Source: JAIQFF01 sp963788505 (lineage in GTDB: Bacteria; Acidobacteriota; Terriglobia; Terriglobales; Acidobacteriaceae). Taken from it: DNA of 64,000 bases. The stretch lies in assembly GCA_963788505.1 (NCBI GenBank), contig CAWBGY010000014.1:62001-126000 (forward strand), written 5' to 3'. The notes below the pieces were generated by a model, which saw only the letters and a program-made list of their open reading frames with translations, was not told the origin of the DNA and made no database searches. Shown here in pieces: positions 8,336-16,684 of the stretch. Made by a program: the position numbers and the translations under genes. Each line of letters starts with the position of its first letter. Position 1 is the stretch's first letter.

Positions 8336-8740
8336 TTACCAGCTGCTGTAAGCGGTCCCGTCGCTCGACACGCCTTCCGCCCCGCTATGCACATCGCTGA
8401 TACCGGGTTCCTGCTGGTCCACCGACATCACGGAATCTTCCTGGTCGACGGTCCAGGTGGAGTTACTGCCGGTCATCGGATCAATCGGCAGCTGCTTGAT
8501 GTATCCCGCTTGCACCAGATCGTCGAGCCCCTGTGGCGCCTTCTGCTTGTCCAGCGTGTACTGCGAAATGAGGGAGCGTAACTCGAATAAGTCCTGCCTG
8601 AGCACCGACTCCTTGGCTCGCAAGATGGATTGGTTGTAGGCTGGAATCGAAATCGACACCAGGATCAGAATCATGCTGATGACGATCATCAGCTCGATCA
8701 GGGTAAAGCCCCGGTCTCTCCACTTTACGGCTCTAGCCAT
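8336..8740 (-). CDS. Pseudopilin-like protein (prepilin-type N-terminus), second gene
   Basis: A 134-residue protein. A short basic leader (MARAVKWRDRG) is followed by the prepilin peptidase site G/FTLIEL and a hydrophobic helix (about residues 12-33), with Glu at mature position 5. The rest is a small GspG-like globular part with PIDPMTG, near the calcium-binding loop region of major pseudopilins. It starts directly after the stop codon of the preceding prepilin gene (TAA at 8743-8741, ATG at 8740), so the two are translated from one message. Together with the upstream secretin it suggests a type II secretion or type IV pilus-like machine whose ATPase and platform genes are elsewhere. Confidence 0.85.
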   Translation of the reverse strand: MARAVKWRDRGFTLIELMIVISMILILVSISIPAYNQSILRAKESVLRQDLFELRSLISQYTLDKQKAPQGLDDLVQAGYIKQLPIDPMTGSNSTWTVDQEDSVMSVDQQEPGISDVHSGAEGVSSDGTAYSSW

Positions 8741-9217
8741 TTACCAGTCCTTGTACTGCGTGCCGTCGAGCCCGGTGCCCTGCGACTTGGTGAAGACATC
8801 AAAAACGTTCTGCCCTCCCCAGGAATCCGAATCGGGATCGTCCTGCATGGAGCGCAGCCCCCAATCCGTGCTGTTGGTCATCGGGTCCTCGGGAATCCGG
8901 CGCAGGAAACGCACTTTCTTTCCGCCCACGTCCACTCCCTTGACCAGCGTTTCCAGGTCGGGCGGATAGCCCTCGGTGCCCACCTTGATCTGGAATGCGC
9001 CGCGGTCGGCGGCATCCTTGTAGCGGTCGATGGCGTCGCGCAGTTCCCACAAATCGTGGCGCAGTTCGAGTTCTTTCGACCGCATGATAGCCACTCGCGC
9101 CATGGGTACGGCCAGCCCAGTCAGGATCACCAGGATGGCGGTGGCCACGATCAATTCAATGAGCGTGAAACCCAGGGGGCCGCGTGCGGAACTGCGTTTC
9201 AAGGCGGCGGACTCCAT
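8741..9217 (-). CDS. Pseudopilin-like protein (GspG type), first gene
   Basis: A 158-residue protein when started at the ATG at 9217, which places an 18-residue basic leader before G/FTLIELIVATAIL, the normal arrangement. A further 51-codon upstream extension of the frame is rich in Arg and not prepilin-like, so I reject it. The helix is followed by a domain with DLWELRDAIDRYKD and the RIPEDPMT motif, similar to the PxDPxx motif of GspG pseudopilins. Substrate is processed by prepilin peptidase and assembled in the inner membrane. It lies 92 bp below the secretin gene on the same strand and abuts the second pseudopilin gene. Confidence 0.85.
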   Translation of the reverse strand: MESAALKRSSARGPLGFTLIELIVATAILVILTGLAVPMARVAIMRSKELELRHDLWELRDAIDRYKDAADRGAFQIKVGTEGYPPDLETLVKGVDVGGKKVRFLRRIPEDPMTNSTDWGLRSMQDDPDSDSWGGQNVFDVFTKSQGTGLDGTQYKDW

Positions 9218-9308
9218 GTGGCTATTATCGTCGAAAACAGCCTGGACTTTAAGCTTTCGGGGGCGGCTCCTTTGCGTCCCTGGCGGCAAGGAATGCAAAG
9301 ACCGCGCG

Positions 9309-11615
9309 CTACTGGACCGTGACCGTGGCCACGGCCCCAGCCACGGGCATAGCCTGCATCGCTGGATCACGCGCTCCGCCTCTCGAGATGGCCAGAGTGG
9401 ACTGTCCGCTCCCCTTGGCCATGAAGGTTAAAGTGACGACGGCTCCTTGCCCGGAAATCCCCGCCGCTCCCGGTGGCCGGGTGGCGGTAATCTGCAAAGC
9501 CCCGGTGGTATCGTCGTCGCGGTGCACCAGTGCCACCGCCTGGCCGTCCTGTGAGAGCAGGCCTCCGTTGGACACGTTCACCACTTGTAAAATCTTGGGG
9601 TCGTAGCTCACCTGCAAAGGCACGGAATACACATTTTGCGCCCCCCTGAGCAACACATTGACCGCGAAAGTCGAACCCGGCGCCTGGGTCAGGCTGGCCG
9701 GATCGAACACAAAACTGGCGCCGCCGGCAGCCATGGGCGGCGCGGGCTGCGACGGCTGTGCGGGCATGGCCTGGGCGGGCGCCGGAGTCGCCTCGTTCCC
9801 CGGCACTGCAGGCGTGGGCTGGCTGGCGCGCCTCAACTCGATGGCGGACGCCGTTCCCACTTCCAGAGCTTTCTCGTTCAGGTCGGTTGCGTCCCGCGCC
9901 CGGATGATGTGCGGAATCAGCGCAAACACGATTTCGTTGGTCGAATGCTCAGTGTTGGTCTGCGAAAACAGGTACTTCAGGATGGGAATCTGCGACAGCC
10001 CCGGAATGCCGCTCACGGAGCGGATGTCTTTGTCTTCCAAGATTCCACCCATCAGATTTACTTCGCCGTCTTTCAGCCGGATTTCGTGCTCGATCTTCCT
10101 CTGCCCGATGACGGGTTGGCTGATGCCACCGATGTTCGATTGCCCGGTCACCGCGGAAATATCCATGGAGACTTTCAACGTGACTTCACGCCCGGCATGC
10201 ACCTTGGGAGTGATGTCAATGTTCACGCCGACATCCAGATACTGGAACTGCGTGTTGACCAGCGGATTAATGCCCACGCCACCGATGCCCGGCTGAAACG
10301 AACCGGTTGCCACCGGGACCCGGTCGCCGATCTTGAGCGAGGCCTTCTGCCCATCCACCGCCCGAATCTGCGGGTTCTGGATCAGTTTGGTGCTGCTGTC
10401 ACTGAACAGCGCGGTGGCGGTAGCGGCCGGGATCGTGACCGTAAAGTCGGTGGCGTTCAGGTTCCCCAGCCGGTTCAGGTTGATCTGGTTTGCGGTCCCG
10501 GAAGTGCTCGAACTGGTGTCAGTCGAGGTGCTGGTCGTGGTATTGATGTTGTTCTGCAAGGCTACCGTGGCGCTGGTCGGCGGATTGATTCCCAGGTTGT
10601 GCGTCTTGTCACGACTGACCTGCATGATCGCGACTTCGACGATCACTTCCGGACGCGCCTTGTCCAGGTCCCCGACTAATTTTTCCGCCAGCGCAATCTG
10701 GTCAGGGGTCCCGCGCACCACCAGCGCGCCCTGGGAAGGCAGGGGCTGGATGCGGGAGATCTCCAGGATTTGCCGCAGGGCGTTGACCACATCCTGCAGT
10801 TCGGTGGGCTGCGACAGGTTCGCCAGATAGAAGGTCTTGATGACGCTCTGTTCGATTTCCTTGCGCTTGGCAGGGTTGTCCGATGCTATGAAGATGGTGT
10901 TCGGCGTGACCGGCCGCCAGAACGTCTTCGATTCCAGCGCAACGATCTCCAGCGCTTCTTGCAGCGTGACCCCGTTCAGCTCGATCTTGATCCGCCGTGA
11001 AGTGTAGTCCGGATCGAACAACACGTTGATTCCTGCCAGCTTCCCCACGGTCTCGTAAATGACCTTGGTATCTTCGGTCAGCTTGAGGGTGATGGGAACG
11101 TTCGAGATGGCGGCCAGATCCACCGGCCCCTGGGCTTCTTCCACCCGCTTTTCCAGGCCCGTAGGCGCCGCGGAACGCGGCTGCGAGGGCGCGCTGCCCG
11201 CATCATTAATCATCTTCTGGGTGCGGCGGATTTCCTGCTGAGCGATGAAACTGGAGGAATCGATCTCGGCGGCTTTCTGGAACTCGGTCAGGGCCTCCTG
11301 CAGTTTGCCCGCGTCCCGCAGCAATTGCCCGCGATGCACATGCGAGGCGCCCGCCAGAAATCGGATACGCTCGTACGAGGTCCGATAGGCCAGATCCTTG
11401 GGTTTCTGTTCGTAAGCTTGCCGGTAAAAATCGTAGGCGGCTTCGTAGTTCTGTCGAGCTTCCGCGTCTTTGCCTTTGTTGTACAACGACTTGGCGCTGT
11501 CGGCGGCGCCGATCGGCAGCGTAACCGCAACCACGAGCAATGCGATTGCTGCCGGGCGAATCAGGCGTGTCTTCACTGGTCCCTCGCAGGCAGTCTTCCC
11601 TCGGGGATCGGCCAA
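9309..11615 (-). CDS. Secretin (GspD/PilQ family) with TPR N-terminus and cohesin-like C-terminus
   Basis: A 768-residue protein. In order: signal peptide (to about residue 38), TPR-like helices (about 40-140, SLYNKGKDAEARQNYEAAYD), an STN-type domain (about 180-260), an N1/NolW domain (about 262-340), and the secretin barrel domain (about 395-590) with IGDRVPVATG, QYLDVGVNIDITPKV and the family signature around GGILEDKD to IPGLSQIPILKYLF. After a Pro/Ala linker, residues about 640-768 look like a cohesin-type beta domain (PGSTFAVNVLL, VPLQVSYDPKILQV). It would form an outer-membrane pore. The start could also be a GTG 14 codons downstream, just before KTRLIRP. Two pseudopilin genes follow. 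Confidence 0.9.
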   Translation of the reverse strand: MADPRGKTACEGPVKTRLIRPAAIALLVVAVTLPIGAADSAKSLYNKGKDAEARQNYEAAYDFYRQAYEQKPKDLAYRTSYERIRFLAGASHVHRGQLLRDAGKLQEALTEFQKAAEIDSSSFIAQQEIRRTQKMINDAGSAPSQPRSAAPTGLEKRVEEAQGPVDLAAISNVPITLKLTEDTKVIYETVGKLAGINVLFDPDYTSRRIKIELNGVTLQEALEIVALESKTFWRPVTPNTIFIASDNPAKRKEIEQSVIKTFYLANLSQPTELQDVVNALRQILEISRIQPLPSQGALVVRGTPDQIALAEKLVGDLDKARPEVIVEVAIMQVSRDKTHNLGINPPTSATVALQNNINTTTSTSTDTSSSTSGTANQINLNRLGNLNATDFTVTIPAATATALFSDSSTKLIQNPQIRAVDGQKASLKIGDRVPVATGSFQPGIGGVGINPLVNTQFQYLDVGVNIDITPKVHAGREVTLKVSMDISAVTGQSNIGGISQPVIGQRKIEHEIRLKDGEVNLMGGILEDKDIRSVSGIPGLSQIPILKYLFSQTNTEHSTNEIVFALIPHIIRARDATDLNEKALEVGTASAIELRRASQPTPAVPGNEATPAPAQAMPAQPSQPAPPMAAGGASFVFDPASLTQAPGSTFAVNVLLRGAQNVYSVPLQVSYDPKILQVVNVSNGGLLSQDGQAVALVHRDDDTTGALQITATRPPGAAGISGQGAVVTLTFMAKGSGQSTLAISRGGARDPAMQAMPVAGAVATVTVQ

Positions 11616-11918
11616 TTACCCCGGGCCAGGCCGCTGAATATGCGCTGATTGAGAAGTAAGCTGGCTGATTATAGCATCGCTCTTCAGCCGTGGAAGTGAC
11701 TGCTCTGGTAGCAGTTACTCATTAGGCTTAGTCCCTACGCGGTTACCAATTTGGGCATGAGCGTCCAACCCTTGGTACGTGCTACGACCACTGCCTGTGC
11801 CAACCCGTAATCCGCTAAATCACTAGATGCGCGTCGCCCCTCGACCGTTCATCCCGGTCCGCACGATCACCGGCGCTCGCGCCCACATCGCTTCGTATGA
11901 GATAACCTAGTGACTGCC
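11616..11918. other. Intergenic region between secretin and smpB
   Basis: Divergent promoter region of about 300 bp. I looked for tRNA-like cloverleaf or T-loop sequences and found none, and no convincing open frame. A short inverted repeat CTGCT-CTGGT-AGCAG occurs near 11701-11715. Confidence 0.4.
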
Positions 11919-12449
11919 ATGGCCCGCCCGCCTACACATCAGACTCGGCCCAGTCCCGAGAAAAACCCTCGCCGCGACCCTACCGCCGCCGGCCAGCGCG
12001 ATGCCGCGGTCAATCGGGTTGCCGCCCACAACTATTTTCTCCTGGAAAAATTCGAGACCGGTATTGCCCTGAGTGGCACCGAGGTCAAATCGGTAAGGGG
12101 CGGACGAGCCAACCTCAAAGACGCCTACGGGCTGCTCAAAGATGGCGAACTCTGGCTGCTCAACTGCCACATCGGCCCCTATGATCACGGCAACATCTTC
12201 AACCACGCGCCCCTGCGCACCCGCAAGCTGCTGGTTCACAAAGAGGAGATTCGCAAGCTCATCGGCAAAACCCAGCAGAAGGGCTTGACCCTCATACCCA
12301 CACGGATGTACTTCAAGAACGGCAGAGTGAAAGTTGAACTCGCCCTGGCCAAAGGCAAGCAACTATGGGACAAGCGCGAAACCGAACGCCGCCGCACCGC
12401 CGACAAAGAGGCAAGAGAAGCGGTCAACCGCTCGCGCAAAGGGCGTTAG
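11919..12449 (+). CDS. smpB: SsrA (tmRNA)-binding protein SmpB
   Basis: A 176-residue protein if started at ATG 11919 (a GTG three codons upstream is possible). It binds tmRNA and brings it to stalled ribosomes for trans-translation. Diagnostic blocks are RVAAHNYFLLEKFETGIALSG, GTEVKSVRGGRANLKDAY, HIGPYDHGN, RTRKLLVHKEEI, and the basic tail KGKQLWDKRETERRR that inserts into the ribosome mRNA channel. Length is slightly above the usual 150-160 because of a basic, proline-rich N-terminal extension. No tmRNA gene was seen next to it. Confidence 0.96.
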   Translation: MARPPTHQTRPSPEKNPRRDPTAAGQRDAAVNRVAAHNYFLLEKFETGIALSGTEVKSVRGGRANLKDAYGLLKDGELWLLNCHIGPYDHGNIFNHAPLRTRKLLVHKEEIRKLIGKTQQKGLTLIPTRMYFKNGRVKVELALAKGKQLWDKRETERRRTADKEAREAVNRSRKGR

Positions 12450-12493
12450 GTGGGACGCGCTGACAAAATGGCCATGCCGAATCGCCGATAACG

Positions 12494-13480
12494 TCAGCGG
12501 AACCTATACCCCTGTTTAAGTTCGCAGCGATAAACTTTGGTCTGATCTTTATTCACCCGGGCGTTGCAATCGGCCCAGCTTAGGTAAAGATTCGGTCCCA
12601 GCGGGAAAGTGATTGTCTCGCCATTGAGCTCAGCCTGAATGCTGACCCCTTCCGCCGATCCCGGCACGGTGAAATTCAGCGCCTGGCCGAAGATCACGGG
12701 ATGGGACATGCGGACCAAGTCGTTGACCATCGGCCGGAACACCTCAGCCTCCAGCAGGAACGTGGCCGTGTCCGACCAGTTTCGGGCCGACACCTTTACC
12801 TCACGACCGCCCCGCAGAAAGTCCTCGGATTCGATCTTGGTAAACGGACACGGCCCCGCGATACACGAAGTTCGCACGTTCCGGAACTCGTTCCCCTCTC
12901 CGGCATCCAGGGACGCCGAGCCTATCGTCGCCTTCCATTGCCCGTCAGGCGAACATGGAGGCTGTTTCTTGCATGGCACGTTGCCGGTATTCACGACTTC
13001 GAAGGCTTTGACCGCACTGCCCACATTTGCCGTGTTGGTGGTCTTGATCGAATACCGGGCCAGGACGTTCGACACGATCACAGCGGGACGATTCGTTGCA
13101 TGTACTTCGTGGGAGATGGGCACCATGTGGGCCACGTACAGCTTATCTCCGACGAACTCCTTCATTTCCAGCGGATCGTATTCGGCATGCCGAAACATGA
13201 GCGTAACCGCCCGCCCGATCCAGAATCGGGTCCGCAGTGTGACCGTGAAAAGACCAGAGGCATCCGACTCACCTTTACCAATCACCGTGCCGTTGGACAG
13301 GGCCGAGATTTCAACGTCGGCCAGGGGCAGTTCCTTGGTCGGATCGGCGTCCTGCCGGATCACCGCGCCGCGCAGGGTCATGGGCCGAACGTGGGGATGG
13401 GTCAGCAGAATCGCGGCCACCATCGCTCCCGCGGCGATGAATGTTGCCGTCCACATGACCATCCTTCGTTTTCCGGTCAT
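12494..13480 (-). CDS. Membrane-anchored protein with carboxypeptidase-regulatory-like (Ig) domain
   Basis: A 328-residue protein. One hydrophobic helix (about residues 9-27) serves as anchor or signal. Next comes a beta-sandwich segment of the type TLRGAVIRQDADP...PLADVEISAL then GKGESDASGLFTVTL, matching the carboxypeptidase-regulatory-like/Cna-B-like fold widespread in Acidobacteriota. The remainder has several cysteines likely to pair (VPCKKQPPC, SCIAGPC, ADC, RCELK), consistent with an extracytoplasmic location. Function unknown; such domains often serve as structural or ligand-binding modules. Convergent with smpB and divergent from the glucoamylase-type gene. Confidence 0.65.
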   Translation of the reverse strand: MTGKRRMVMWTATFIAAGAMVAAILLTHPHVRPMTLRGAVIRQDADPTKELPLADVEISALSNGTVIGKGESDASGLFTVTLRTRFWIGRAVTLMFRHAEYDPLEMKEFVGDKLYVAHMVPISHEVHATNRPAVIVSNVLARYSIKTTNTANVGSAVKAFEVVNTGNVPCKKQPPCSPDGQWKATIGSASLDAGEGNEFRNVRTSCIAGPCPFTKIESEDFLRGGREVKVSARNWSDTATFLLEAEVFRPMVNDLVRMSHPVIFGQALNFTVPGSAEGVSIQAELNGETITFPLGPNLYLSWADCNARVNKDQTKVYRCELKQGYRFR

Positions 13481-13647
13481 CCCGTCACCTTTCCCCGATA
13501 TTCTACGACGCCCGCTTCCAGACCAGAGTTTTTAGTCTCTTCTAATCTTTCGTCAAGGCCTTTGGCCTCAGTCGGTGTAACCATTCCTGTTACCCTCGTT
13601 TGCCCTCCACCGTCGTTCCTCAGGGCGGGATCGTTTAGATTTGTCAG

Positions 13648-15082
13648 GTGGATGGGAGAAAGTTCAGCCCCGTAACCGGTTCCCGCCGGCAGTTTCTCCG
13701 GCAGATGGCGAGCCTGGGGATCTGCCTGCCCGCTGCAGAATGGGGATTCGCATCTTTCTTGTCGCCCGTACCGGAGCAGCACGCCCGGCCGGCGCCTCCG
13801 CCGGTGAAAACGTTATCTCTCAGAGGATGATGACCAGTTCCTCGAAGACCTCGAGCAAACCATTTTTTGCTACTTCTGGGAGCAGGCCAATCCGCAGACC
13901 GGCCTGGTCAAAGACCGGTGCAACGCGCGGAAGGCATCCACCGATAACGCCGTGGTGGCCAGCATTGCGGCCACCGGCTTTGGTCTGTCTGCCATCTGCA
14001 TCGGCGAAAAACGCGGCTTCATTTCGCTGGCCGATGCCCGCACCCGCGTGCTTGCCGCTTTGCGTTTTCTGTGGAAGACACTGCCCAACCATCGAGGATT
14101 TTTCTATCACTTCGCCAACGTCAATACCGGCGAAAGACTGTGGGATTCGGAAATCTCTTCGGTGGACACGGCCATTCTCCTTTGCGGCATCCTGTGCTGC
14201 CGGCAGCATTTCGAGAATTCCGAGATTCGCGATCTGTCTCGCGAGATCTTCGACCGCGTGGACTGGACCTGGCTTTCCGAAGACACCACTCTGCTGCCCC
14301 ACGGATGGCTGCCCGAAGTCGGATTCCTGCCTTACCGCTGGGATTACTACAGCGAACTCATGATGATGTATCTGCTGGGTATGGGCTCTTCTTCGCATCC
14401 CCTCAAGACCGAGACCTGGGACGCCTGGAAACGAAACATATTTGAATACGATGGGCTGCGTTACATCGGTTCGTTCGCGCCCTTGTTCGTGCATCAGTAT
14501 TCCCAGGCCTGGTTCGATTTCCGCGGCAAACGCGACCGCTATGCGGACTATTTCCAGAACTCAGCCATCGCCACCGATGTGCATCGCCTCTTCTGCATTG
14601 AACTGGGTAAACAATTCCCCGACTACAGCGATGACCTCTGGGGCATCACCGCTTCTGATTCGGAAAACGGCTATGTGGTTTGGGGTGGACCTCCTGCCAT
14701 GGGCCCCATCGATGGCACCGTGGTGCCCAGCGCGGCCGCCGGTTCGGTGCCCTTTCTGACCCAACCGGTCATGCGGGTGCTGCGCACCATCAGGAATCGT
14801 TACCCCGCCGCCTGGAGCACGTACGGATTCGTGAATGCGTTCAATCCGCTGAAAAACTGGTACGACAGCGACGTGGTCGCCATCGACACCGGGATCACGC
14901 TGCTGATGGCTGAGAATGTTCGCACCGGCTTTGTCTGGGAAGTCTTCATGAAAAATCCGGAAGCGATCCGGGGCATGCGACGCGCCGGATTCAGGACCTA
15001 CCAGCCACAAGGAAATCAGAAGCCCGGACTGCCGCATACCGGCAGTCCGGGTCATTCCGCTGCGGACCCTCCCACGACCTAG
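13648..15082 (+). pseudogene. Tat-exported glucoamylase-family protein, apparent single-base frameshift
   Basis: Codons from ATG 13648 encode a twin-arginine signal (GSRRQFLRQMASLGICLPAA) and a Pro-rich linker, then stop at 13830. The +1 frame continues with DDDQFLEDLEQTIFCYFWEQ at 13826-13885 and runs to 15082 as a PF10091-type (glucoamylase/beta-glucan-processing) domain: GLVKDR, SDENGYVVWG-like ASDSENGYVVWGGPP, VPSAAAGSVPF and YGFVNAFNP. Skipping one base around 13815-13825 (reading LSL then EDD) joins both parts into one roughly 477-residue protein. Either the assembly has an extra base or the gene is broken or recoded. The GTG at 13952 would cut into the conserved domain, so it is not a likely natural start. 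Family members trim or cleave beta-glucans in the periplasm. Confidence 0.75.
15023..15051 (+). other. Perfect 12-bp stem-loop inside the glucoamylase reading frame end
   Basis: CCCGGACTGCCG (15023-15034), loop CATAC, CGGCAGTCCGGG (15040-15051). It lies about 30 bp before the stop codon and has no T-run after it. It could terminate or stabilise the transcript and suggests the last codons are not under coding constraint. Confidence 0.6.
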
Positions 15083-15092
15083 AAGAGACGAC

Positions 15093-16046
15093 CTAGAAGT
15101 TCGGCGCAGCCGCTCCTGGTTCCGCGGGCTTTGAAGAGTCCACCGGGGCGGTAGCGGCCACCGCCGGAACTGTCGGCCCGGTTTCCGGCATCACCGCGGG
15201 CTGAAGTCTTACTGTCGCCAGGACCTTTTCCAGCTTGCGAAACACCTGTTCGCGATCCACCGGCGTGATTTCTTCCACGTTACTGTCACTGTCGGTTCCG
15301 ATTCCCAGAGCAAATTCATAGCAACCTCCGTTTTGAAACACGTGATAGTACTTCGCGTCGGCCGGATTCGTCGTGGCGCCGCCTGGGTCCTCCACTTCGT
15401 GGAACTCCATGGCGCCAATCTTGCCTTGTCCCATGTTTACTTGCCCGCTCTTTTCTTGCGAAGAGGCGTCCGCCCCGGTGCTCGGCTCCGGAAACGCAAA
15501 TTGGGCGCACGCTTCCGAGGTCATGCCCGGATTCACGCTGACCGTGACAAAGCCAGATTTGAAGTCGGTGCCCGGATAGGAGTTGCCGGGCAGCTCGACC
15601 GCTGCCAGCGTCACACCGCCGGGATGGACAAAATTCATCTGGAACGGCTGCATCGTGTCCGCCGTGGCGCGCACGTCGTTGCCGGTCTTCAGCTGGTAGT
15701 TTCGCGGAAAGCGGAATGAGAATCCGTACTCACGATTGACGTAGGAAAGAGTCGCCGCCCGTCGCGTCTTCGTCTTACTCCTGGCCTTGGCCGGAACGGG
15801 TACGGGCGCCGGAACCGGGGCTGTAACCGCGGCAGCCGAGACTGGCGCCGCGGGTTGAATGGGTTGCTGCACCGCTACGGGCGTGCTGCTTCGGGAGCAA
15901 CTGCCGATCACGATGACTGCCGCAAACATGGCTAGCGCTCCCAACGCTCCCACGGTTTGGTTCTTGATCGATCCGCCTTCGGGTTCTGCCGCCGGTTTCT
16001 GCTGCGGGTTGATTGGCTGCCTGCCGGACAAGTTCAGTTGCGTCAT
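15093..16046 (-). CDS. Membrane-anchored protein of unknown function, Pro/Ala-rich linker
   Basis: A 317-residue protein from the ATG at 16046, which has a strong ribosome binding site (CAGGAGGAAACT). The longer frame upstream (to 16100) begins before this site and is unlikely. A polar N-terminus of about 30 residues precedes one transmembrane helix (about 32-49, ALGALAMFAAVIVIG) followed by Cys. A Pro/Ala/Val-rich linker leads to a domain starting LSYVNREYGFSFRFPRNYQL, typical of small PsbP/lipoprotein-like proteins that begin with a YGFSFRFP segment. The tail is again Pro/Ala-rich. Probably periplasmic and membrane-tethered; no activity can be named. Confidence 0.65.
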   Translation of the reverse strand: MTQLNLSGRQPINPQQKPAAEPEGGSIKNQTVGALGALAMFAAVIVIGSCSRSSTPVAVQQPIQPAAPVSAAAVTAPVPAPVPVPAKARSKTKTRRAATLSYVNREYGFSFRFPRNYQLKTGNDVRATADTMQPFQMNFVHPGGVTLAAVELPGNSYPGTDFKSGFVTVSVNPGMTSEACAQFAFPEPSTGADASSQEKSGQVNMGQGKIGAMEFHEVEDPGGATTNPADAKYYHVFQNGGCYEFALGIGTDSDSNVEEITPVDREQVFRKLEKVLATVRLQPAVMPETGPTVPAVAATAPVDSSKPAEPGAAAPNF

Positions 16047-16213
16047 AGTTTCCTCCTGGGTCGCTGCCCGCCAAGCGAGATGGCACGAGGACAGCCACAA
16101 CGGAAGACACTGACTGGACGCGGGTTACGGACGGCTGGAGGTTCGCAGAGCGTGGCCGGTGAAACACAGTGTGGCCAGAGACCCACGGTCGGGCTGCGAA
16201 CATCGGATGCGTT

Positions 16214-16262
16214 GTCATCTTGAGCGGGAAAAAGCAGATCCCTCGACTGCGCTCGGGATGAC
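16214..16262. repeat. Intergenic palindrome GTCATCTTGAGCG...CGCTCGGGATGAC
   Basis: Two 13-bp arms (16214-16226 and 16250-16262) pair with two mismatches that would be G-U pairs in RNA. The same arms occur at 25001 (one arm) and 38580/38714 (both arms). Confidence 0.65.
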
Positions 16263-16263
16263 A

Positions 16264-16308
16264 GAGCAGCGGAGGACGGAGCACCGGAGGACGGAGCACT
16301 GGAGGATG
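16264..16308 (+). repeat. Three 15-bp direct repeats
   Basis: GAGCAGCGGAGGACG, GAGCACCGGAGGACG and GAGCACTGGAGGATG in tandem, about 45 bp upstream of the toxin-antitoxin promoter. Confidence 0.75.
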
Positions 16309-16351
16309 ACCCCGAGGGATCGGACCGGCAAACCTCAAGCACCAAGATGGA

Positions 16352-16389
16352 TTGACTCGACGTCCTCGATGCACTACACTGTAGTGCAT
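16352..16389 (+). promoter_or_regulatory. Promoter with 21-bp palindromic operator overlapping the antitoxin start codon
   Basis: A sigma70-like promoter is visible: -35 TTGACT (16352-16357), 17-bp spacer, -10 TACACT (16375-16380). The perfect palindrome ATGCACTACA-C-TGTAGTGCAT (16369-16389) covers the -10 box and reaches into the ATG at 16388. Transcription would begin at about 16387-16388, so the message would be nearly or completely leaderless. Ribbon-helix-helix antitoxins commonly repress their own operon from such palindromes, so this is the likely autoregulatory operator. Confidence 0.7.
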
Positions 16390-16684
16390 GAAAGACCAGG
16401 TCTATAGCTGGCGCATTTCCGCGCAAAAGAAGGCCGAACTGGAGAGTGAAGCTCGGCGCGAAGGCACGTCCCTGGCACGCCTGCTCGAGCAGATTACCGC
16501 GGACTGGATGCGCCAGCGCCGCAATTCGCGCAATGGAGATGAAGATGAACAGGCTCGCATCCGGAAGCGGGTAGCGGCGGCAATCGGTTCTCTCGCCGGC
16601 GGCGACCCTCAGCGCGCCTCGCGGGCGTCCCAGCGGGTTCGTGAAATCATAAGACGCAAGCATGAACGCCAGCGCTCTCATTGA
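16388..16684 (+). CDS. Ribbon-helix-helix antitoxin (VapB/CopG-like)
   Basis: A 98-residue protein. The N-terminus fits a ribbon-helix-helix DNA-binding domain: strand VYSWRIS (5-11), helix KKAELESEARREG, turn TS, helix LARLLEQITADWMRQ. The basic, helical C-terminal half would wrap the toxin. It overlaps the downstream PIN-domain gene by 23 bp in another frame, the usual antitoxin-first arrangement. There is no leader and no ribosome binding site because the operator palindrome runs into the start codon, which points to leaderless translation or a start a little downstream. It probably neutralises the toxin and, with it, represses the shared promoter. Confidence 0.8.
   Translation: MKDQVYSWRISAQKKAELESEARREGTSLARLLEQITADWMRQRRNSRNGDEDEQARIRKRVAAAIGSLAGGDPQRASRASQRVREIIRRKHERQRSH

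Noticed and set aside
8181..8340. CRISPR array
   Set aside because: Repeat units are 7-9 bp with no unique spacers.
11616..11918. tRNA or tmRNA gene near smpB
   Set aside because: No T-loop or acceptor-stem complementarity found.
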